From NCBI GenBank assembly GCA_902587435.1, contig CACILF010000005.1:1-64000 (forward strand): 64,000 nt of DNA, in the 5' to 3' direction. The position numbers and the translations under genes were made by a program. Position 1 is the first letter of the stretch, and each line of letters begins with the position of its first letter. Source of the stretch: an uncultured Pelagibacteraceae bacterium (GTDB lineage Bacteria; Pseudomonadota; Alphaproteobacteria; Pelagibacterales; Pelagibacteraceae). This document shows, one piece after another, positions 9,506-20,774 of the stretch. The notes beneath the pieces are model-generated. The model searched no databases. It saw only the letters and a list, made by a program, of their open reading frames with translations, and had not been told where the DNA came from.

Positions 9506-11424
9506 TATTTAAGTATTAAAAAAGTTAATAAGGCAGAAAATCCTAATAACATTACAAATGCATAATGATATATTAATCCATTTTGAAATTTAACTGCCAA
9601 TGTAGAAATGTTTTTTATTAAACTTGAAATTCCATCAGGTCCAAATCTATCTATAAATCTTAAATCTATTTTTTTCCAAAAGTATAAACCTATCTTCTTG
9701 GAAGTATTTACAAATAAATAGTCATACAATTCATCAAAATGCCATTTATTTTTTAGAAAATTATATAACGGTAGGTTTCCATTAACTATATCCTGTGTAA
9801 TTTTAATATTTTTAATAAAGAAATAATAAGCTACAGGTATTGATAAAACTACTAATATTGGAGTTAAAAATATAAACCATGATGGCGGGTGATCTTTGCT
9901 TAATGGTTCTAAAAAGAAAATTGAATTTTTCCAAAAATTACTTGACGATTCAATTCCAATAAATAAATCTTTAAATAGAAATCCAGAAAATATTGCACCA
10001 ATTGCAAGAATTATTAATGGAATAATCATGACCATTGGTGACTCGTGCATGCTTGATATATTTAATTTTTTATTATTATAGTTACCGTGAAAAGTTTTGA
10101 ACATAAGTCTCCAAGAATAGATTGAAGTTAATAATGCTGTAAATACACCTATACCAGCAGCATAATAGCCAACTGTATTTCCTCTTAGATAAGCAAATTC
10201 TATAATTGCATCTTTAGAATAAAAACCAGATAGAAATGGAAAACCCGTTAGTGCAAGAGTTCCAATTATCATTAATATCCACGTGTAAGGAAGTTTTTTC
10301 CAAACGCCTCCCATTAAATTGATATCTTGTTCATCCTTAAATGAATGAATTACTGAGCCAGATCCTAAAAATAACAAAGCTTTAAAAAAGGCGTGAGTAA
10401 ATAAATGAAACATAGCTACATTATAAGCGCCAACACCGGCGGCAAAAAACATATAACCTAATTGACTGCATGTTGAATAAGCTATTATTTTTTTAATGTC
10501 ATCTTGAACTAAAGCTACTGTTGCAGCAAAAAAAGCTGTGGACATACCAACAATAGTAATAATATTTAATGCTAATGGAGAATATTCATAAATTGGTGAA
10601 CATCTAACAACTAAAAATACACCAGCAGTAACCATAGTAGCAGCATGGATTAATGCAGATACAGGTGTAGGTCCCTCCATTGCATCGGGTAACCAGGTAT
10701 GCAAAAATATTTGTGCAGATTTGCCCATAGCACCTATAAATAAGAGAATACAAATTAAATTAATTGCATTAAAGTTTATCCCTAGAAAGGACAAATTTTT
10801 ATCTAAAGATTGAGGTATTAATTCAAATACTTCAGTGTAATTAACTGTTCCAAATAAATAAAATATTAAAAATATTCCTAAAGCAAATCCAAAATCTCCT
10901 ACACGATTAACAACAAATGCCTTTATAGCAGCAGTATTAGCACTTTCCTTTTTAAACCAAAAACCTATTAAAAAATATGAACATAGACCAACGCCTTCCC
11001 ATCCAAAAAATAGCTGTAAAAAATTATCAGAAGTTACAAGCATTAACATTGAAAATGTAAATAATGATAAGTAAGACATGAATCGTTGTTTATGTGGGTC
11101 ATGTGACATATATCCAATTGAATATATGTGAACAATTGAAGAAACCAATGTTACAACAACTAACATTACTGATGAAAGAGCATCTATTTTTATAGACCAA
11201 TTAACATTAAATGTTCCTGAGTTTATCCAAGTAAATATATCTAAATTGTTTGTGTAACTATTATTAAAAACTTTATAAAAAATTAAAAAAGAAAAAATTG
11301 ATGAAATTGAAACAAACAAGCTAGTTAAAATTTCTGAATTTCTTGAACCTAAAAAATTTCCAAAAAATCCTGAAATGATAGCTCCAATTAAAGGTAAAAA
11401 AATAATTAAATATTCAAATTCCAT
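9505..11424 (-). CDS. nuoL: NADH-quinone oxidoreductase subunit L
   Basis: A 639-residue distal antiporter-like subunit. FFGWEGVGLCSYFLIGFWF, HTWLPDAMEGPTPVSALIHA and AYSTCSQLGYMF are family motifs. The C-terminal extension after about residue 500 includes WHFDELYDYLF, the beginning of the lateral helix that runs along NuoM/N, and a final membrane anchor. It starts 1 nt after the nuoK stop. Confidence 0.97.
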   Translation of the reverse strand: MEFEYLIIFLPLIGAIISGFFGNFLGSRNSEILTSLFVSISSIFSFLIFYKVFNNSYTNNLDIFTWINSGTFNVNWSIKIDALSSVMLVVVTLVSSIVHIYSIGYMSHDPHKQRFMSYLSLFTFSMLMLVTSDNFLQLFFGWEGVGLCSYFLIGFWFKKESANTAAIKAFVVNRVGDFGFALGIFLIFYLFGTVNYTEVFELIPQSLDKNLSFLGINFNAINLICILLFIGAMGKSAQIFLHTWLPDAMEGPTPVSALIHAATMVTAGVFLVVRCSPIYEYSPLALNIITIVGMSTAFFAATVALVQDDIKKIIAYSTCSQLGYMFFAAGVGAYNVAMFHLFTHAFFKALLFLGSGSVIHSFKDEQDINLMGGVWKKLPYTWILMIIGTLALTGFPFLSGFYSKDAIIEFAYLRGNTVGYYAAGIGVFTALLTSIYSWRLMFKTFHGNYNNKKLNISSMHESPMVMIIPLIILAIGAIFSGFLFKDLFIGIESSSNFWKNSIFFLEPLSKDHPPSWFIFLTPILVVLSIPVAYYFFIKNIKITQDIVNGNLPLYNFLKNKWHFDELYDYLFVNTSKKIGLYFWKKIDLRFIDRFGPDGISSLIKNISTLAVKFQNGLIYHYAFVMLLGFSALLTFLILK

Positions 11425-11425
11425 T

Positions 11426-11737
11426 TTAACCTTTTAATTTATCAATTTCTTGGACTCTAATAGTTCCAGAATTTCTATAATAAATTACGATTATTGCTAA
11501 GCCTATCGCTGCTTCAGCTGCTGCAACTGTTAGAATAAATAAAGTAAATATCTGACCGGCTAAATCGTTTATATAAATTGAAAAAGAAACTAAATTAATA
11601 TTGACAGCAAGAAGTATTAATTCAATGCTCATTAAGATTACTATAATATTTTTTCTATTTAAAAATATTCCAACAACTCCTATAGTAAAAATTGTAGCTG
11701 CAAGAATAAGATAATGACCTAGAGATATTTCAAACAT
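11426..11737 (-). CDS. nuoK: NADH-quinone oxidoreductase subunit K
   Basis: A 103-residue subunit with three membrane helices. The two buried glutamates of the proton path are seen in [11 protein letters not shown] and [11 protein letters not shown]. The start overlaps the nuoJ stop by 8 bp. Length matches NuoK exactly. Confidence 0.97.
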   Translation of the reverse strand: MFEISLGHYLILAATIFTIGVVGIFLNRKNIIVILMSIELILLAVNINLVSFSIYINDLAGQIFTLFILTVAAAEAAIGLAIIVIYYRNSGTIRVQEIDKLKG

Positions 11738-12365
11738 CTATTTTTACTCCTTCATTACTTTTTGGATCTGCTAGTTCGACACCTTCATTTCGTTCTCTTG
11801 AAATTTGTTTAAAATAGCTTTGTCGCTTAATACCATCTCTTTGTCTAAATGTTAAAACTATAGCTCCAATCATAGCTACTAATAGAACCATTCCACTTAG
11901 CTGGAAAAGGTGAATATAATCTGTGTATAAAACTTTGCCTATTTCATGTGTATTCGTGGTACTCAAGTCTATGCCAATCGAAGAAAATGTTTTTAATAAT
12001 TCAGGCTTATATTTCCATCCACCAACAACAATAATTAATTCAAAAAATATAACTCCACTTATTAATAGACCAATTGGAATATGATTTGAATTTTTTTCAT
12101 CACCTAGCCATTCGTTTTTTTGCTTTGAAACATTAAGCATCATTACTACAAATAAAAATAGAACTGCTACTGCGCCAACATAAACAATTAGCATAATCAT
12201 TCCTATGAATTCAGCACCTATCATTATAAATAGACAAGAAATAGTTATGAAATCTAATATTAGAAAAAAAACTGAATGTACGGTATTTCTAGAAACGGTA
12301 ACCATTATTGCGGAAAAAACAGCAATAATTGAAAAAATATAAAAAAAAATAGAATGAATTATCAT
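11730..12365 (-). CDS. nuoJ: NADH-quinone oxidoreductase subunit J
   Basis: A 211-residue subunit with five membrane helices. The third helix carries the conserved glycine-rich [18 protein letters not shown] segment that undergoes pi-bulge rearrangement in complex I. The charged C-terminal tail (about 170-211) is cytoplasmic. It lies between nuoI and nuoK with an 8-bp overlap to nuoK. Confidence 0.96.
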   Translation of the reverse strand: MIIHSIFFYIFSIIAVFSAIMVTVSRNTVHSVFFLILDFITISCLFIMIGAEFIGMIMLIVYVGAVAVLFLFVVMMLNVSKQKNEWLGDEKNSNHIPIGLLISGVIFFELIIVVGGWKYKPELLKTFSSIGIDLSTTNTHEIGKVLYTDYIHLFQLSGMVLLVAMIGAIVLTFRQRDGIKRQSYFKQISRERNEGVELADPKSNEGVKIDV

Positions 12366-12367
12366 AT

Positions 12368-12853
12368 TTATCTGTAAGGATTATCTGCTTTAATATTTGC
12401 TGCTAATATGCTTTCCCATCTGTCACCATTATCTAATAATTTTTCCTTATTGTAATAAAGTTCCTCTCGTGTCTCTGTTGAAAATTCAAAATTAGGCCCT
12501 TGTACAATCGCATCAACTGGACAAGATTCTTCACACAAGCCACAATATATACATTTAAGCATATCAATGTCATACCTTGTAGTTTTTCTACTACCATCTT
12601 CTCTTTCAGTTGATTCAATTGTAATAGCTTGAGCTGGGCAGACAGCTTCACACAATTTACATGCTATACATCTTTCTTCACCATTAGGATATCTTCTTAG
12701 TGCATGCTCTCCGCGGAATCTTGGACTAATTTTGCCTTTTTCAAATGGATAATTTAAAGTTTTTTTAGATTTAAAAGATTCTTTAATAGCAATAATTAAA
12801 CCACTTATAAAATCTAATAATAAAATTGTTTTAATAAATCTTGATATTTTCAT
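12368..12853 (-). CDS. nuoI: NADH-quinone oxidoreductase subunit I
   Basis: A 161-residue ferredoxin-like subunit with two [4Fe-4S] motifs, [12 protein letters not shown] and [12 protein letters not shown], which hold clusters N6a and N6b in the connecting arm. An N-terminal amphipathic segment (about 1-25) contacts NuoH. It starts 2 nt after the nuoH stop and precedes nuoJ. Confidence 0.97.
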   Translation of the reverse strand: MKISRFIKTILLLDFISGLIIAIKESFKSKKTLNYPFEKGKISPRFRGEHALRRYPNGEERCIACKLCEAVCPAQAITIESTEREDGSRKTTRYDIDMLKCIYCGLCEESCPVDAIVQGPNFEFSTETREELYYNKEKLLDNGDRWESILAANIKADNPYR

Positions 12854-12855
12854 AA

Positions 12856-13857
12856 TTAATTTACCGGTAATAGATTAAAATAAAATAAATAACTTGCTGT
12901 TAAAACTACCCAAGTTAATGATAGAGGAAGAAAAATTTTCCAACCTAATTTCATTAATTGATCATATCTATATCTTGGGACAATTGCTTTAACTAAAGAA
13001 AATAAAATAAATAATAATAATATTTTAAGTATCAGCCAAAGTGGTGCCGGAACAAGAGTGAAAGGATATATATCTATTGGTGATAACCATCCACCTAAAA
13101 ACAAAATAGATCCCATACTACACATTAGTAAAATATTTGCATATTCTCCTAGCCAAAACATTGCGTACATCATTCCTGAATATTCAGTTTGATAACCTGC
13201 TACCAATTCGGCTTCTGCCTCAGGCAAATCAAATGGAGGTCTATTGGTTTCTGCAAGAGCAGAGATAAAGAAAATAACAAACATTGGAAATAGAGGAACT
13301 ATGTACCATAAATTTTCTTGAGCTAAGACAATATCTGTTAAGTTTAGTGAGCCAACACATAATAAAACATTTATTATTATAACTCCTATAGAAACTTCAT
13401 ATGATACCATTTGTGCAGCAGATCTGATTGCACCCAAAAAAGGATATTTTGAATTTGACGCCCAACCACCCATTATAATTCCATAAACTCCAAGGGATGA
13501 GACAGCAAAAAGATACAGTATACCAACATTAATATCTGCTATAACAATTTCTTCACTAAAAGGTATAACAGCCCAAGCAACTAAAGCTAATGTCATTGTT
13601 ACTATCGGCGCAAGTATAAATATAATTTTATTAGCACTCGCAGGAATAATTATTTCTTTAAAAATATATTTTAAAGCATCGGCTAATGATTGAAACAAGC
13701 CAAAAGGACCAACTACATTTGGACCTCTTCGTTTTTGAACAAAAGCCCATACTCTTCTATCAAGCCAAACAATCATAGCTACTGCTGTTAAGATTGGAAT
13801 CAGCAAAAGAAAAATTTTATAAATTTCGTTTATTAAAATATTTAAATTTTCAATCAT
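12856..13857 (-). CDS. nuoH: NADH-quinone oxidoreductase subunit H
   Basis: A 333-residue membrane subunit forming the quinone entry chamber. The conserved [14 protein letters not shown] loop, the [20 protein letters not shown] stretch and [20 protein letters not shown] are classic NuoH signatures. Its start shares 1 nt with the nuoG stop. Confidence 0.97.
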   Translation of the reverse strand: MIENLNILINEIYKIFLLLIPILTAVAMIVWLDRRVWAFVQKRRGPNVVGPFGLFQSLADALKYIFKEIIIPASANKIIFILAPIVTMTLALVAWAVIPFSEEIVIADINVGILYLFAVSSLGVYGIIMGGWASNSKYPFLGAIRSAAQMVSYEVSIGVIIINVLLCVGSLNLTDIVLAQENLWYIVPLFPMFVIFFISALAETNRPPFDLPEAEAELVAGYQTEYSGMMYAMFWLGEYANILLMCSMGSILFLGGWLSPIDIYPFTLVPAPLWLILKILLLFILFSLVKAIVPRYRYDQLMKLGWKIFLPLSLTWVVLTASYLFYFNLLPVN

Positions 13858-15887
13858 TATACATCTGTTCCAGTATTTTTAAGTTTTACTTTTTCATTGT
13901 GACAATCAGACATAGTTTTTGAAGCTCTTGCAATAACATTAGAAAAATAATAGTCAGGATTATCTACAGTGATTTTTTCATCAATAAAACTTGTATCAAT
14001 TAGTTCATTTTTATTATTTTCTTTTTTTAAATTTAGATAATTAAACATACTGTCAACCAATTCATCTTTATTATTAAATATTTTTTTTCTTTTTAGTAAT
14101 TCTGATAAATTATTAATAATTTCCCAATCTTCTTTAGCATCACCAGGTGGATAGGATGCTTTATAAGCTTTTTGAATTTTTCCTTCTAGATTGGTAAAGT
14201 AACCATCTTGCTCTGTATAAGTTGATCCAGGTAATATAATATCTGCCAATTCAGCTCCAGCATCGCCGTGACTTCCTATATATATTATAAATTCATTTTT
14301 CTTTTTAAAATTTAGATTATCTTGACCGATTAAAAATAAAACTTCAAATTCATTATTCAAGGTTTTTGTTAAAGTTATATTCTCTGCATCTGCGGAACTT
14401 ATAATGTTTAAATCGTTTGAACCTACGGTAGAAGCATCTTTTGACAAAACATTTAATGAGTTCCACTCATCTGTAATTTTATTTATTGAGGATAAATATT
14501 TTTTAATTTCCTCAAATATAAATTTTCCTGATTTTAAATTCAACACTGAATGTCCAATAATTATTAGAGGCTTTTTTGAGTTTTCAATTTTAGAAGATAA
14601 ACTATGCTTTCCCTCTACTATATCTTTAATAACTTTTGTATCATTTGTAAAAATTTCATATGGATAAGTTAAATCACCAACATCACCAATTGAATAAACT
14701 TCTAAATTATTTTTTAGATAACTTTTTCTTATTCTTAAATTTAAAATTGTTGCTTCATATCTTGGGTTTGTTCCTATAAGAATAATTAAATCAGAATTTT
14801 CAATGCCATTAATTGATGAATTGAAAATATAATTTTCCTTATTGGATGTGTTTACATACGTATTATTAATTCTTGAATCTAAATATTTTGACTTTATAGT
14901 TTTGTTGAAAAATTCTTTTGCTACATATAAAGTTTCCATGTTTGTGAGATCTCCAGTGAATCCAGCAATTTTATCTGAAGATGTTTCGTTAATTTTTTTG
15001 ACAATTATTTTGTTAGCTTCTTCCCATGAAATTTTTTCAAATCCTTTTTTGTTTTTAACATAAGGTGTATCTAGTCTTTGATTTTTAATGCCATCACAAG
15101 CATATCTGGTTTTATCCGATATCCATTCTTCATTAATATCTTCATTTATTCTTGGTAATACTCTTTTGACTTCCCATCCGTAAGTATCAACTCTTATACT
15201 GGATCCGACAGCATCCATTACATCAATAGTTTCGGTTTTTTTAAGTTCCCATGGTCTTGCTTCAAACACGTAGGGTTTTGATGTCAGTGCTCCTACGGGA
15301 CATAAATCAATAACATTTGCTGAAAGTTCTGACACCATGGATTTTTCTAAATATGTTGTAATTTGCATATCCTCACCTCTACCGATTGCACCAAGTTCAG
15401 GGACTCCAGCAACTTCAGTTGCAAATCTAATACATCTTGTGCAATGAATACATCTAGTCATTTGAGTTTTAATTAAAGGGCCCATATATTTGTCTTTAAC
15501 TTCTCTTTTGTTTTCTTTATATCTAGATTTATCTATTCCATAGAACATTGATTGATCTTGTAAATCACATTCTCCGCCTTGATCACAAACAGGACAATCT
15601 AAAGGATGGTTTGCCAATAAAAATTCCATAACACCTTTTCTTGCTTTCTCAACCTTTTCTGTATTTGTTTTAATATTCATCCCCTCTGATATTGGCATTG
15701 CACATGAGGCTACAGGTTTAGGAGATTTCTCAATTTCCACTAAACACATCCTACAATTACCAGCTATGGAAAGTTTTTCGTGATAGCAGAATCTAGGAAT
15801 TTCTGCGCCAGCTTTTTCACATGCTTGAAGTACGGTCAATCCTTCTTCAACTTCAAGATCTATATCATTTACTTTTAATTTAACCAT
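13857..15887 (-). CDS. nuoG: NADH-quinone oxidoreductase subunit G
   Basis: A 676-residue iron-sulfur subunit. The N-terminal [2Fe-2S] domain has CRMCLVE, and [14 protein letters not shown] and [10 protein letters not shown] ligate N5 and N4. The remainder is a degenerate molybdopterin-oxidoreductase domain. Its C-terminal half (about 300-640) is rich in Asn/Lys and more diverged than the rest, as usual in short NuoG. It links NuoF to the connecting arm. Start and stop both touch neighbouring genes by a single nucleotide. Confidence 0.96.
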   Translation of the reverse strand: MVKLKVNDIDLEVEEGLTVLQACEKAGAEIPRFCYHEKLSIAGNCRMCLVEIEKSPKPVASCAMPISEGMNIKTNTEKVEKARKGVMEFLLANHPLDCPVCDQGGECDLQDQSMFYGIDKSRYKENKREVKDKYMGPLIKTQMTRCIHCTRCIRFATEVAGVPELGAIGRGEDMQITTYLEKSMVSELSANVIDLCPVGALTSKPYVFEARPWELKKTETIDVMDAVGSSIRVDTYGWEVKRVLPRINEDINEEWISDKTRYACDGIKNQRLDTPYVKNKKGFEKISWEEANKIIVKKINETSSDKIAGFTGDLTNMETLYVAKEFFNKTIKSKYLDSRINNTYVNTSNKENYIFNSSINGIENSDLIILIGTNPRYEATILNLRIRKSYLKNNLEVYSIGDVGDLTYPYEIFTNDTKVIKDIVEGKHSLSSKIENSKKPLIIIGHSVLNLKSGKFIFEEIKKYLSSINKITDEWNSLNVLSKDASTVGSNDLNIISSADAENITLTKTLNNEFEVLFLIGQDNLNFKKKNEFIIYIGSHGDAGAELADIILPGSTYTEQDGYFTNLEGKIQKAYKASYPPGDAKEDWEIINNLSELLKRKKIFNNKDELVDSMFNYLNLKKENNKNELIDTSFIDEKITVDNPDYYFSNVIARASKTMSDCHNEKVKLKNTGTDV

Positions 15888-17209
15888 TATTTTTCCAATA
15901 GGTGTTGATCCACTAGATAGGGAATATTCTTATTTGTATTAACTAATGGATTAAAATTATTTCTTTTTGCTACCTCTTTTTTAAAATGTCTAAGCAAACC
16001 TTGCACTGGCCACGCTGATCCTTCTCCGAATGCACAAATTGTATGACCTTCTATTTGTTTTGTAACATCCATCAACATATCAACTTCATCTCTTGATGCT
16101 TCACCTTTTGCCATCCTCTCAAGCATTCTCCACATCCATCCCGCTCCTTCTCTACAAGGCGTGCATTGTCCACAGCTCTCATGCTTATAGAATCTTGCTA
16201 TTCTAGCCATACATTTAATTATATCTTGATCTTTATTTATAACTACAATTCCAGCTGTACCTAAACCACTTTTGTGTTCAACTAATGAGTCAAAGTCCAT
16301 TTTAATTGTCTCACAAATTTTTTTAGGAAGTAGTGGCATAGAAGAACCTCCTGGTATTACTGCTTGAAGATTTTCCCATCCGCCAATTACACCTCCAGCA
16401 TGCTTTTCGATTAATTCTTTAAGTGGTATTCCCATTTCCTCTTCAACATTACATGGATTATTTACATTGCCAGAAATACAGTAAATTTTTGTTCCTGTAT
16501 TTTTTTGTTTACCAATGCTTGCAAACCATTTCGCACCTTTTCTCAATATTGTTGGGACTACCGCTATTGTTTCAACATTATTTATAATTGTTGGACATCC
16601 ATAAAGACCTATTAAAGCTGGGAAGGGTGGCTTTAATCTTGGTTGACCTTTTTTGCCTTCAAGACTCTCTAATAAAGCAGTTTCCTCTCCGCAGATATAT
16701 GCGCCTGCTCCATAATGGATATAAATGTCAAAATCCCATCCACTATTACAAGCATTAATGCCAATTAATTTTTTTTCATAAGCTTCATTTATAGCTTTTT
16801 GAAGTTTATTACCTTCGTTAAAATATTCTCCTCTAATGTAAATATAGCATTTATTAGCATTAACCGCATATGCAGCTAGTAAACAACCTTCTATTAATTT
16901 ATGAGGTTCAAATCTTAAAATGTCTCTATCTTTACAAGTTCCAGGCTCAGATTCATCAGCATTAATAACAAGATAATGAGGCCTTGAGCCAACTTCCTTT
17001 GGAGCGAATGACCATTTAAGTCCTGTCGGGAAACCCGCTCCTCCTCTACCCCTAAGTTCAGAAGATTTTATTTCATTAATTATCCATTCTTTACCTTTCT
17101 TAATAATTTCATTAGTGTTTACCCAATCACCTCTCTTTTGAGCAGATAAAATATCTGGTCCAAGGTCATTATATAAATTTGTAAAAATTCTATCTTCGTC
17201 TTTAAGCAT
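15887..17209 (-). CDS. nuoF: NADH-quinone oxidoreductase subunit F
   Basis: A 440-residue NADH- and FMN-binding subunit. [19 protein letters not shown] is the NADH-binding glycine-rich loop, [16 protein letters not shown] the FMN region, and [12 protein letters not shown] plus HTICAFGEG supply the four cysteines of [4Fe-4S] cluster N3. The start overlaps nuoE by 8 bp. Confidence 0.97.
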   Translation of the reverse strand: MLKDEDRIFTNLYNDLGPDILSAQKRGDWVNTNEIIKKGKEWIINEIKSSELRGRGGAGFPTGLKWSFAPKEVGSRPHYLVINADESEPGTCKDRDILRFEPHKLIEGCLLAAYAVNANKCYIYIRGEYFNEGNKLQKAINEAYEKKLIGINACNSGWDFDIYIHYGAGAYICGEETALLESLEGKKGQPRLKPPFPALIGLYGCPTIINNVETIAVVPTILRKGAKWFASIGKQKNTGTKIYCISGNVNNPCNVEEEMGIPLKELIEKHAGGVIGGWENLQAVIPGGSSMPLLPKKICETIKMDFDSLVEHKSGLGTAGIVVINKDQDIIKCMARIARFYKHESCGQCTPCREGAGWMWRMLERMAKGEASRDEVDMLMDVTKQIEGHTICAFGEGSAWPVQGLLRHFKKEVAKRNNFNPLVNTNKNIPYLVDQHLLEK

Positions 17210-17810
17210 TTTTAATATTTAATAGGGTTTTTCTGTTATTTTCTGGCTCAGAGTTTTTTCTTCCTCTATAAGAGCCAGGTATTAATTTTTCTCCATTTAG
17301 AATTTGGTTTATGATTTTTTCTGTTTTATCTCTATCTAAGTCTTCATAATAATCATCATTAATTTGCATCATAGGAGCATTTATGCATGCGCCAAGACAT
17401 TCAACTTCCATCCAAGAACAAATTTTATCTTTTGAAAGTTGTTTTTCTTTGTCAGATATTTTTTCTTTACATACATTTACTATGTCGTAAGCACCTCTAA
17501 TCATGCATGGAGTAGTTGTACAAATTTGAAGAAAATATTTTCCAACTGGTGATAAATTAAACATTGAATAAAATGTAGCTACTTCATAAACTTTGATGTA
17601 TGGCATCTTAAGAAATTTAGCAATATACTTCATCGCAACTAAAGGTATCCAATTATCATTTTGCTTTTGAGCCAAGTAAAGCAAAGGCATAACTGCACTT
17701 TGCTGTTTTCCTTCTGGATAATTTTTTATTATTTTTCTTGCTTCTTCTAAATTTTTTTTGCTAAATTCGAAATCAGATGGTTGCTCTTTAGATATTTTTT
17801 TTAAACTCAT
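17202..17810 (-). CDS. nuoE: NADH-quinone oxidoreductase subunit E
   Basis: A 202-residue thioredoxin-like [2Fe-2S] subunit (cluster N1a). The cysteine pairs are in [10 protein letters not shown] and [23 protein letters not shown] is a further family block. Overlaps nuoD by 4 nt at its start and nuoF by 8 at its end. Confidence 0.96.
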   Translation of the reverse strand: MSLKKISKEQPSDFEFSKKNLEEARKIIKNYPEGKQQSAVMPLLYLAQKQNDNWIPLVAMKYIAKFLKMPYIKVYEVATFYSMFNLSPVGKYFLQICTTTPCMIRGAYDIVNVCKEKISDKEKQLSKDKICSWMEVECLGACINAPMMQINDDYYEDLDRDKTEKIINQILNGEKLIPGSYRGRKNSEPENNRKTLLNIKNA

Positions 17811-18982
17811 CTATCTATTTCTCCAAAAACAACATCCATTGACCCAAGTACAGCTGGAACATCTGCTAACATATGACCTTTAATTAAATAATCCATTGCT
17901 TGAAGATGTGAAAATCCTGGTGCTCTTATTTTACATTTATAAGGTTTGCTCGATCCATCAGAAATCAAATAAACTCCAAATTCACCTTTAGGAGCCTCAA
18001 CTGCAACATATGTTTCATCTTTCTTAACTCTGTAACCCTCTGTGAATAATTTAAAATGATGAATTAAAGCTTCCATAGATTCTTTAAGTTCCTTTTTCGG
18101 TGGAGGGCTTATTTTTCCATCAAGTGACTTTATAGGGCCACTTGGCATTTTTACTAAGCATTGGTTTATAATATCGACGCTTTCTTTCATTTCCTCAATA
18201 CGACATAAATATCTGTCATAGCAGTCTCCATTTTTGCCGATGGGTATTTTAAAATCAAGTTGATCGTAACATTCATAAGGCTGAGATTTTCTTAGATCCC
18301 ACGCAACTCCTGATCCTCTCAACATTACACCAGAAAAAGAATAGTCCAACGCATCTTGTTTTGAAACAATTCCTATATCAACATTTCTTTGTTTAAATAT
18401 TCTATTATCAGTTAAAAGAGTTTCTAGATCGTTAATAACTTTTGGAAAGTTTTGACAAAATTGTGCTATATCATCACTTAATCCTCTAGGTAGATCTTGA
18501 TGAACTCCACCAGTTCTAAAATAATTTGCATGTAGTCTTGAACCAGAAACTCTCTCATAAAAAGTCATTAAAGTTTCTCTTTCTTCAAAACCCCATAGCG
18601 AAGGCGTTAATGCACCAACATCAAGTGCCTGTGTAGTTATATTTAAAATATGACTTAATATTCTTCCAATTTCACAAAACATCACTCTTATAAATTGAGC
18701 TCTAATTGGAACTTCAATATTTAAAATTTTTTCAACCGCTAGAGCAAATGCATGTTCTTGATTCATAGGAGCAACATAATCAAGTCTATCAAAATAAGGT
18801 AATGCTTGAAGATAAGTTTTGTTTTCAATTAACTTTTCAGTACCTCTGTGCAACAATCCAATATGAGGATCAGCATGCTCAACCACTTCACCATCTAATT
18901 CTAAAATAAGTCTCAATACACCGTGTGCTGCAGGGTGTTGAGGTCCAAAATTTAAATTTAACGTTTTTTTTTCTTTGGTCAT
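17807..18982 (-). CDS. nuoD: NADH-quinone oxidoreductase subunit D
   Basis: A 391-residue 49-kDa-type subunit, related to the NiFe-hydrogenase large subunit but without metal cysteines. [22 protein letters not shown] and [17 protein letters not shown] form the quinone-site N-terminal half. The C terminus ends with VFGEIDR, a family hallmark. It abuts nuoC by 1 nt and is separate from nuoC, unlike the NuoCD fusion of E. coli. Confidence 0.97.
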   Translation of the reverse strand: MTKEKKTLNLNFGPQHPAAHGVLRLILELDGEVVEHADPHIGLLHRGTEKLIENKTYLQALPYFDRLDYVAPMNQEHAFALAVEKILNIEVPIRAQFIRVMFCEIGRILSHILNITTQALDVGALTPSLWGFEERETLMTFYERVSGSRLHANYFRTGGVHQDLPRGLSDDIAQFCQNFPKVINDLETLLTDNRIFKQRNVDIGIVSKQDALDYSFSGVMLRGSGVAWDLRKSQPYECYDQLDFKIPIGKNGDCYDRYLCRIEEMKESVDIINQCLVKMPSGPIKSLDGKISPPPKKELKESMEALIHHFKLFTEGYRVKKDETYVAVEAPKGEFGVYLISDGSSKPYKCKIRAPGFSHLQAMDYLIKGHMLADVPAVLGSMDVVFGEIDR

Positions 18983-19572
18983 TATTTTTTAGTTTGATTT
19001 TTTATATATTCAGTTCCTTCCCATGGACTCTCATAATCAAAATTTCTATAATTCTGCTCCAATTTAACAGGTTCGTAGATAACTTTTTTATCGTCTTCGC
19101 TATACCTAACTTCATTATGACCTGTCAAAGGAAAGTCTTTTCTTAATGGATGGCCTTTAAAACCATAATCAGTTAAAATTCTTCTTAAATCTGGATGGTC
19201 TTTAAATTTAACACCATACATGTCAAATACTTCTCGCTCCATCCAGTTAGAAGAAGGAAAAACTGAGGTTAACGATGTAACAATTTCATTTTCATTAATA
19301 AAAAAATCTAAAATAATTCTAGAATTAAATTCATGACTTAAAAATAAATAAACAAGCTTAAAACGCCTTTCATTTTCAGGATAATCTACAGCAGTAATAT
19401 CAATTAATTGTTTAAACTTAGTTTGATTATTATTTTTTAAAAATAGAACTACTTCTAATAGATTTTCATTTTCAATACTTATATAAATATGATTATGATT
19501 AATTTTTGTATTTTTAACTTTAGTTGCAAGTTCAGAATTAATTTTTTTTTCTAAATCATTCAGATTTTTCAT
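18982..19572 (-). CDS. nuoC: NADH-quinone oxidoreductase subunit C
   Basis: A 196-residue 30-kDa-type subunit. The signature is [20 protein letters not shown] followed by [17 protein letters not shown]. It has a structural role in the peripheral arm with NuoD. Located 4 nt after the nuoB stop. Confidence 0.96.
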   Translation of the reverse strand: MKNLNDLEKKINSELATKVKNTKINHNHIYISIENENLLEVVLFLKNNNQTKFKQLIDITAVDYPENERRFKLVYLFLSHEFNSRIILDFFINENEIVTSLTSVFPSSNWMEREVFDMYGVKFKDHPDLRRILTDYGFKGHPLRKDFPLTGHNEVRYSEDDKKVIYEPVKLEQNYRNFDYESPWEGTEYIKNQTKK

Positions 19573-19576
19573 TAGT

Positions 19577-20098
19577 TTATCTTTCTAAAGAACCTTTGTT
19601 TCTAATTTTTTTCTGCAATTGCAATATTCCGTAAAGAAGCGCTTCTGCAGATGGAGGACAACCGGGAACATAAACATCAACTGGTACAATTCGATCACAA
19701 CCCCTAACTACTGAATAAGAATAATGATAATACCCACCACCATTAGCACAGCTTCCCATTGAAATTACATATCGTGGTTCAGGCATCTGGTCATAAACTT
19801 TTCTCAAAGCAGGAGCCATTTTATTTGTCAAAGTACCAGCTACTATCATCACATCAGATTGTCTTGGAGATCCTCTTGGAGCAGCACCAAATCTTTCTAA
19901 ATCATATCTCGGCATTGATGTGTGCATCATTTCAACTGCACAACAAGCAAGTCCAAAAGTCATCCAATGCAAAGAGCCAGCTCTTGCCCAGTTAACTAAA
20001 TTATCAAAAGATGTTGTTATAAATCCATTATCACTAAAATCTTTTGCAAGTTTTTTAAACTCTTCAGGTATTTCATTTTCTTTTTCTGAATTTATCAT
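19577..20098 (-). CDS. nuoB: NADH-quinone oxidoreductase subunit B
   Basis: A 173-residue subunit that holds the terminal [4Fe-4S] cluster N2 close to quinone. Tandem cysteines in ACCAVEMM, plus cysteines in [15 protein letters not shown] and [12 protein letters not shown], are the ligands. Located 3 nt after nuoA. Confidence 0.97.
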   Translation of the reverse strand: MINSEKENEIPEEFKKLAKDFSDNGFITTSFDNLVNWARAGSLHWMTFGLACCAVEMMHTSMPRYDLERFGAAPRGSPRQSDVMIVAGTLTNKMAPALRKVYDQMPEPRYVISMGSCANGGGYYHYSYSVVRGCDRIVPVDVYVPGCPPSAEALLYGILQLQKKIRNKGSLER

Positions 20099-20101
20099 AT
20101 T

Positions 20102-20473
20102 TTATTCCCAATCTAATGCTCCTTTTTTCCATTCATAAACAAACCCTACGGTTAAAATAAATAGAAATATCATCATTGATATAAAACCTAAAAAACCAAT
20201 GCTTCCTAAAGAAATTGCCCAAGGAAATAAAAATGCTATTTCTAAATCAAATATAATAAATAAAATTGCTACTAGATAAAATCTAACATCAAATTCCATT
20301 CTTGAGTCGTTGAATGGTTCAAAACCACATTCATAAGAAGAAAGTTTTTCAGGATCAGGGTTTTTTGGTGATAAAGCAAAATTAATTATAATAAATAAAA
20401 AGCTTAGTCCTAAAGCAATTATTAAAAATATAATTATCGAAAAATAATCTTTTAAAAAATCCGCAAGCATCAA
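20102..20473 (-). CDS. nuoA: NADH-quinone oxidoreductase subunit A
   Basis: A 123-residue three-helix membrane subunit with the loop motif SYECGFEPF, whose cysteine is the active/deactive-state marker in mitochondrial ND3. It is the first gene of the 14-gene nuo operon. The 93 nt upstream, to tRNA-Asp, contain A+T-rich promoter-like sequence, but I cannot fix a -35/-10 pair with confidence. Confidence 0.96.
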   Translation of the reverse strand: MMLADFLKDYFSIIIFLIIALGLSFLFIIINFALSPKNPDPEKLSSYECGFEPFNDSRMEFDVRFYLVAILFIIFDLEIAFLFPWAISLGSIGFLGFISMMIFLFILTVGFVYEWKKGALDWE

Positions 20474-20566
20474 TTTCTATATATAATCTTTTGAACTAAA
20501 TGAAAGTGCAGTTAAAGTCACATTTTATTGATTATTTGTAACTAATAATAATAAATATCAAGTTAA

Positions 20567-20643
20567 TGGCGGGAGTGAAGGGACTCGAACCCTCGACCTA
20601 TCGCGTGACAGGCGATCGCTCTAACCAACTGAGCTACACCCCC
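20567..20643 (-). tRNA. tRNA-Asp(GTC)
   Basis: The reverse complement folds as a 77-nt tRNA. Acceptor GGGGGTG pairs with CACTCCC (one G.T), the anticodon loop is CTGTCAC with anticodon GTC, the T-arm carries GGTTCGAGTC, and the 3' CCA is encoded. It sits 8 nt downstream of tRNA-Val in the same orientation, so the two are probably one transcript with lon. Confidence 0.97.
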
Positions 20644-20650
20644 GTGTTTT

Positions 20651-20726
20651 TGGTGGGCAGTAAAGGACTCGAACCTTTGACCCCCTCGGTGTAAACGAGA
20701 TGCTCTACCAACTGAGCTAACCGCCC
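20651..20726 (-). tRNA. tRNA-Val(TAC)
   Basis: A 76-nt cloverleaf on the reverse strand. Acceptor GGGCGGT pairs with ACTGCCC (one G.T), the loop is TTTACAC with anticodon TAC, the T-arm is GGTTCGAGTC, and CCA is encoded. It lies 48 nt downstream of the lon stop codon. Confidence 0.97.
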
Positions 20727-20774
20727 AAAAACAGGCTACTAATACAACAAGGTAGAGATAATGTAAATTGTTAA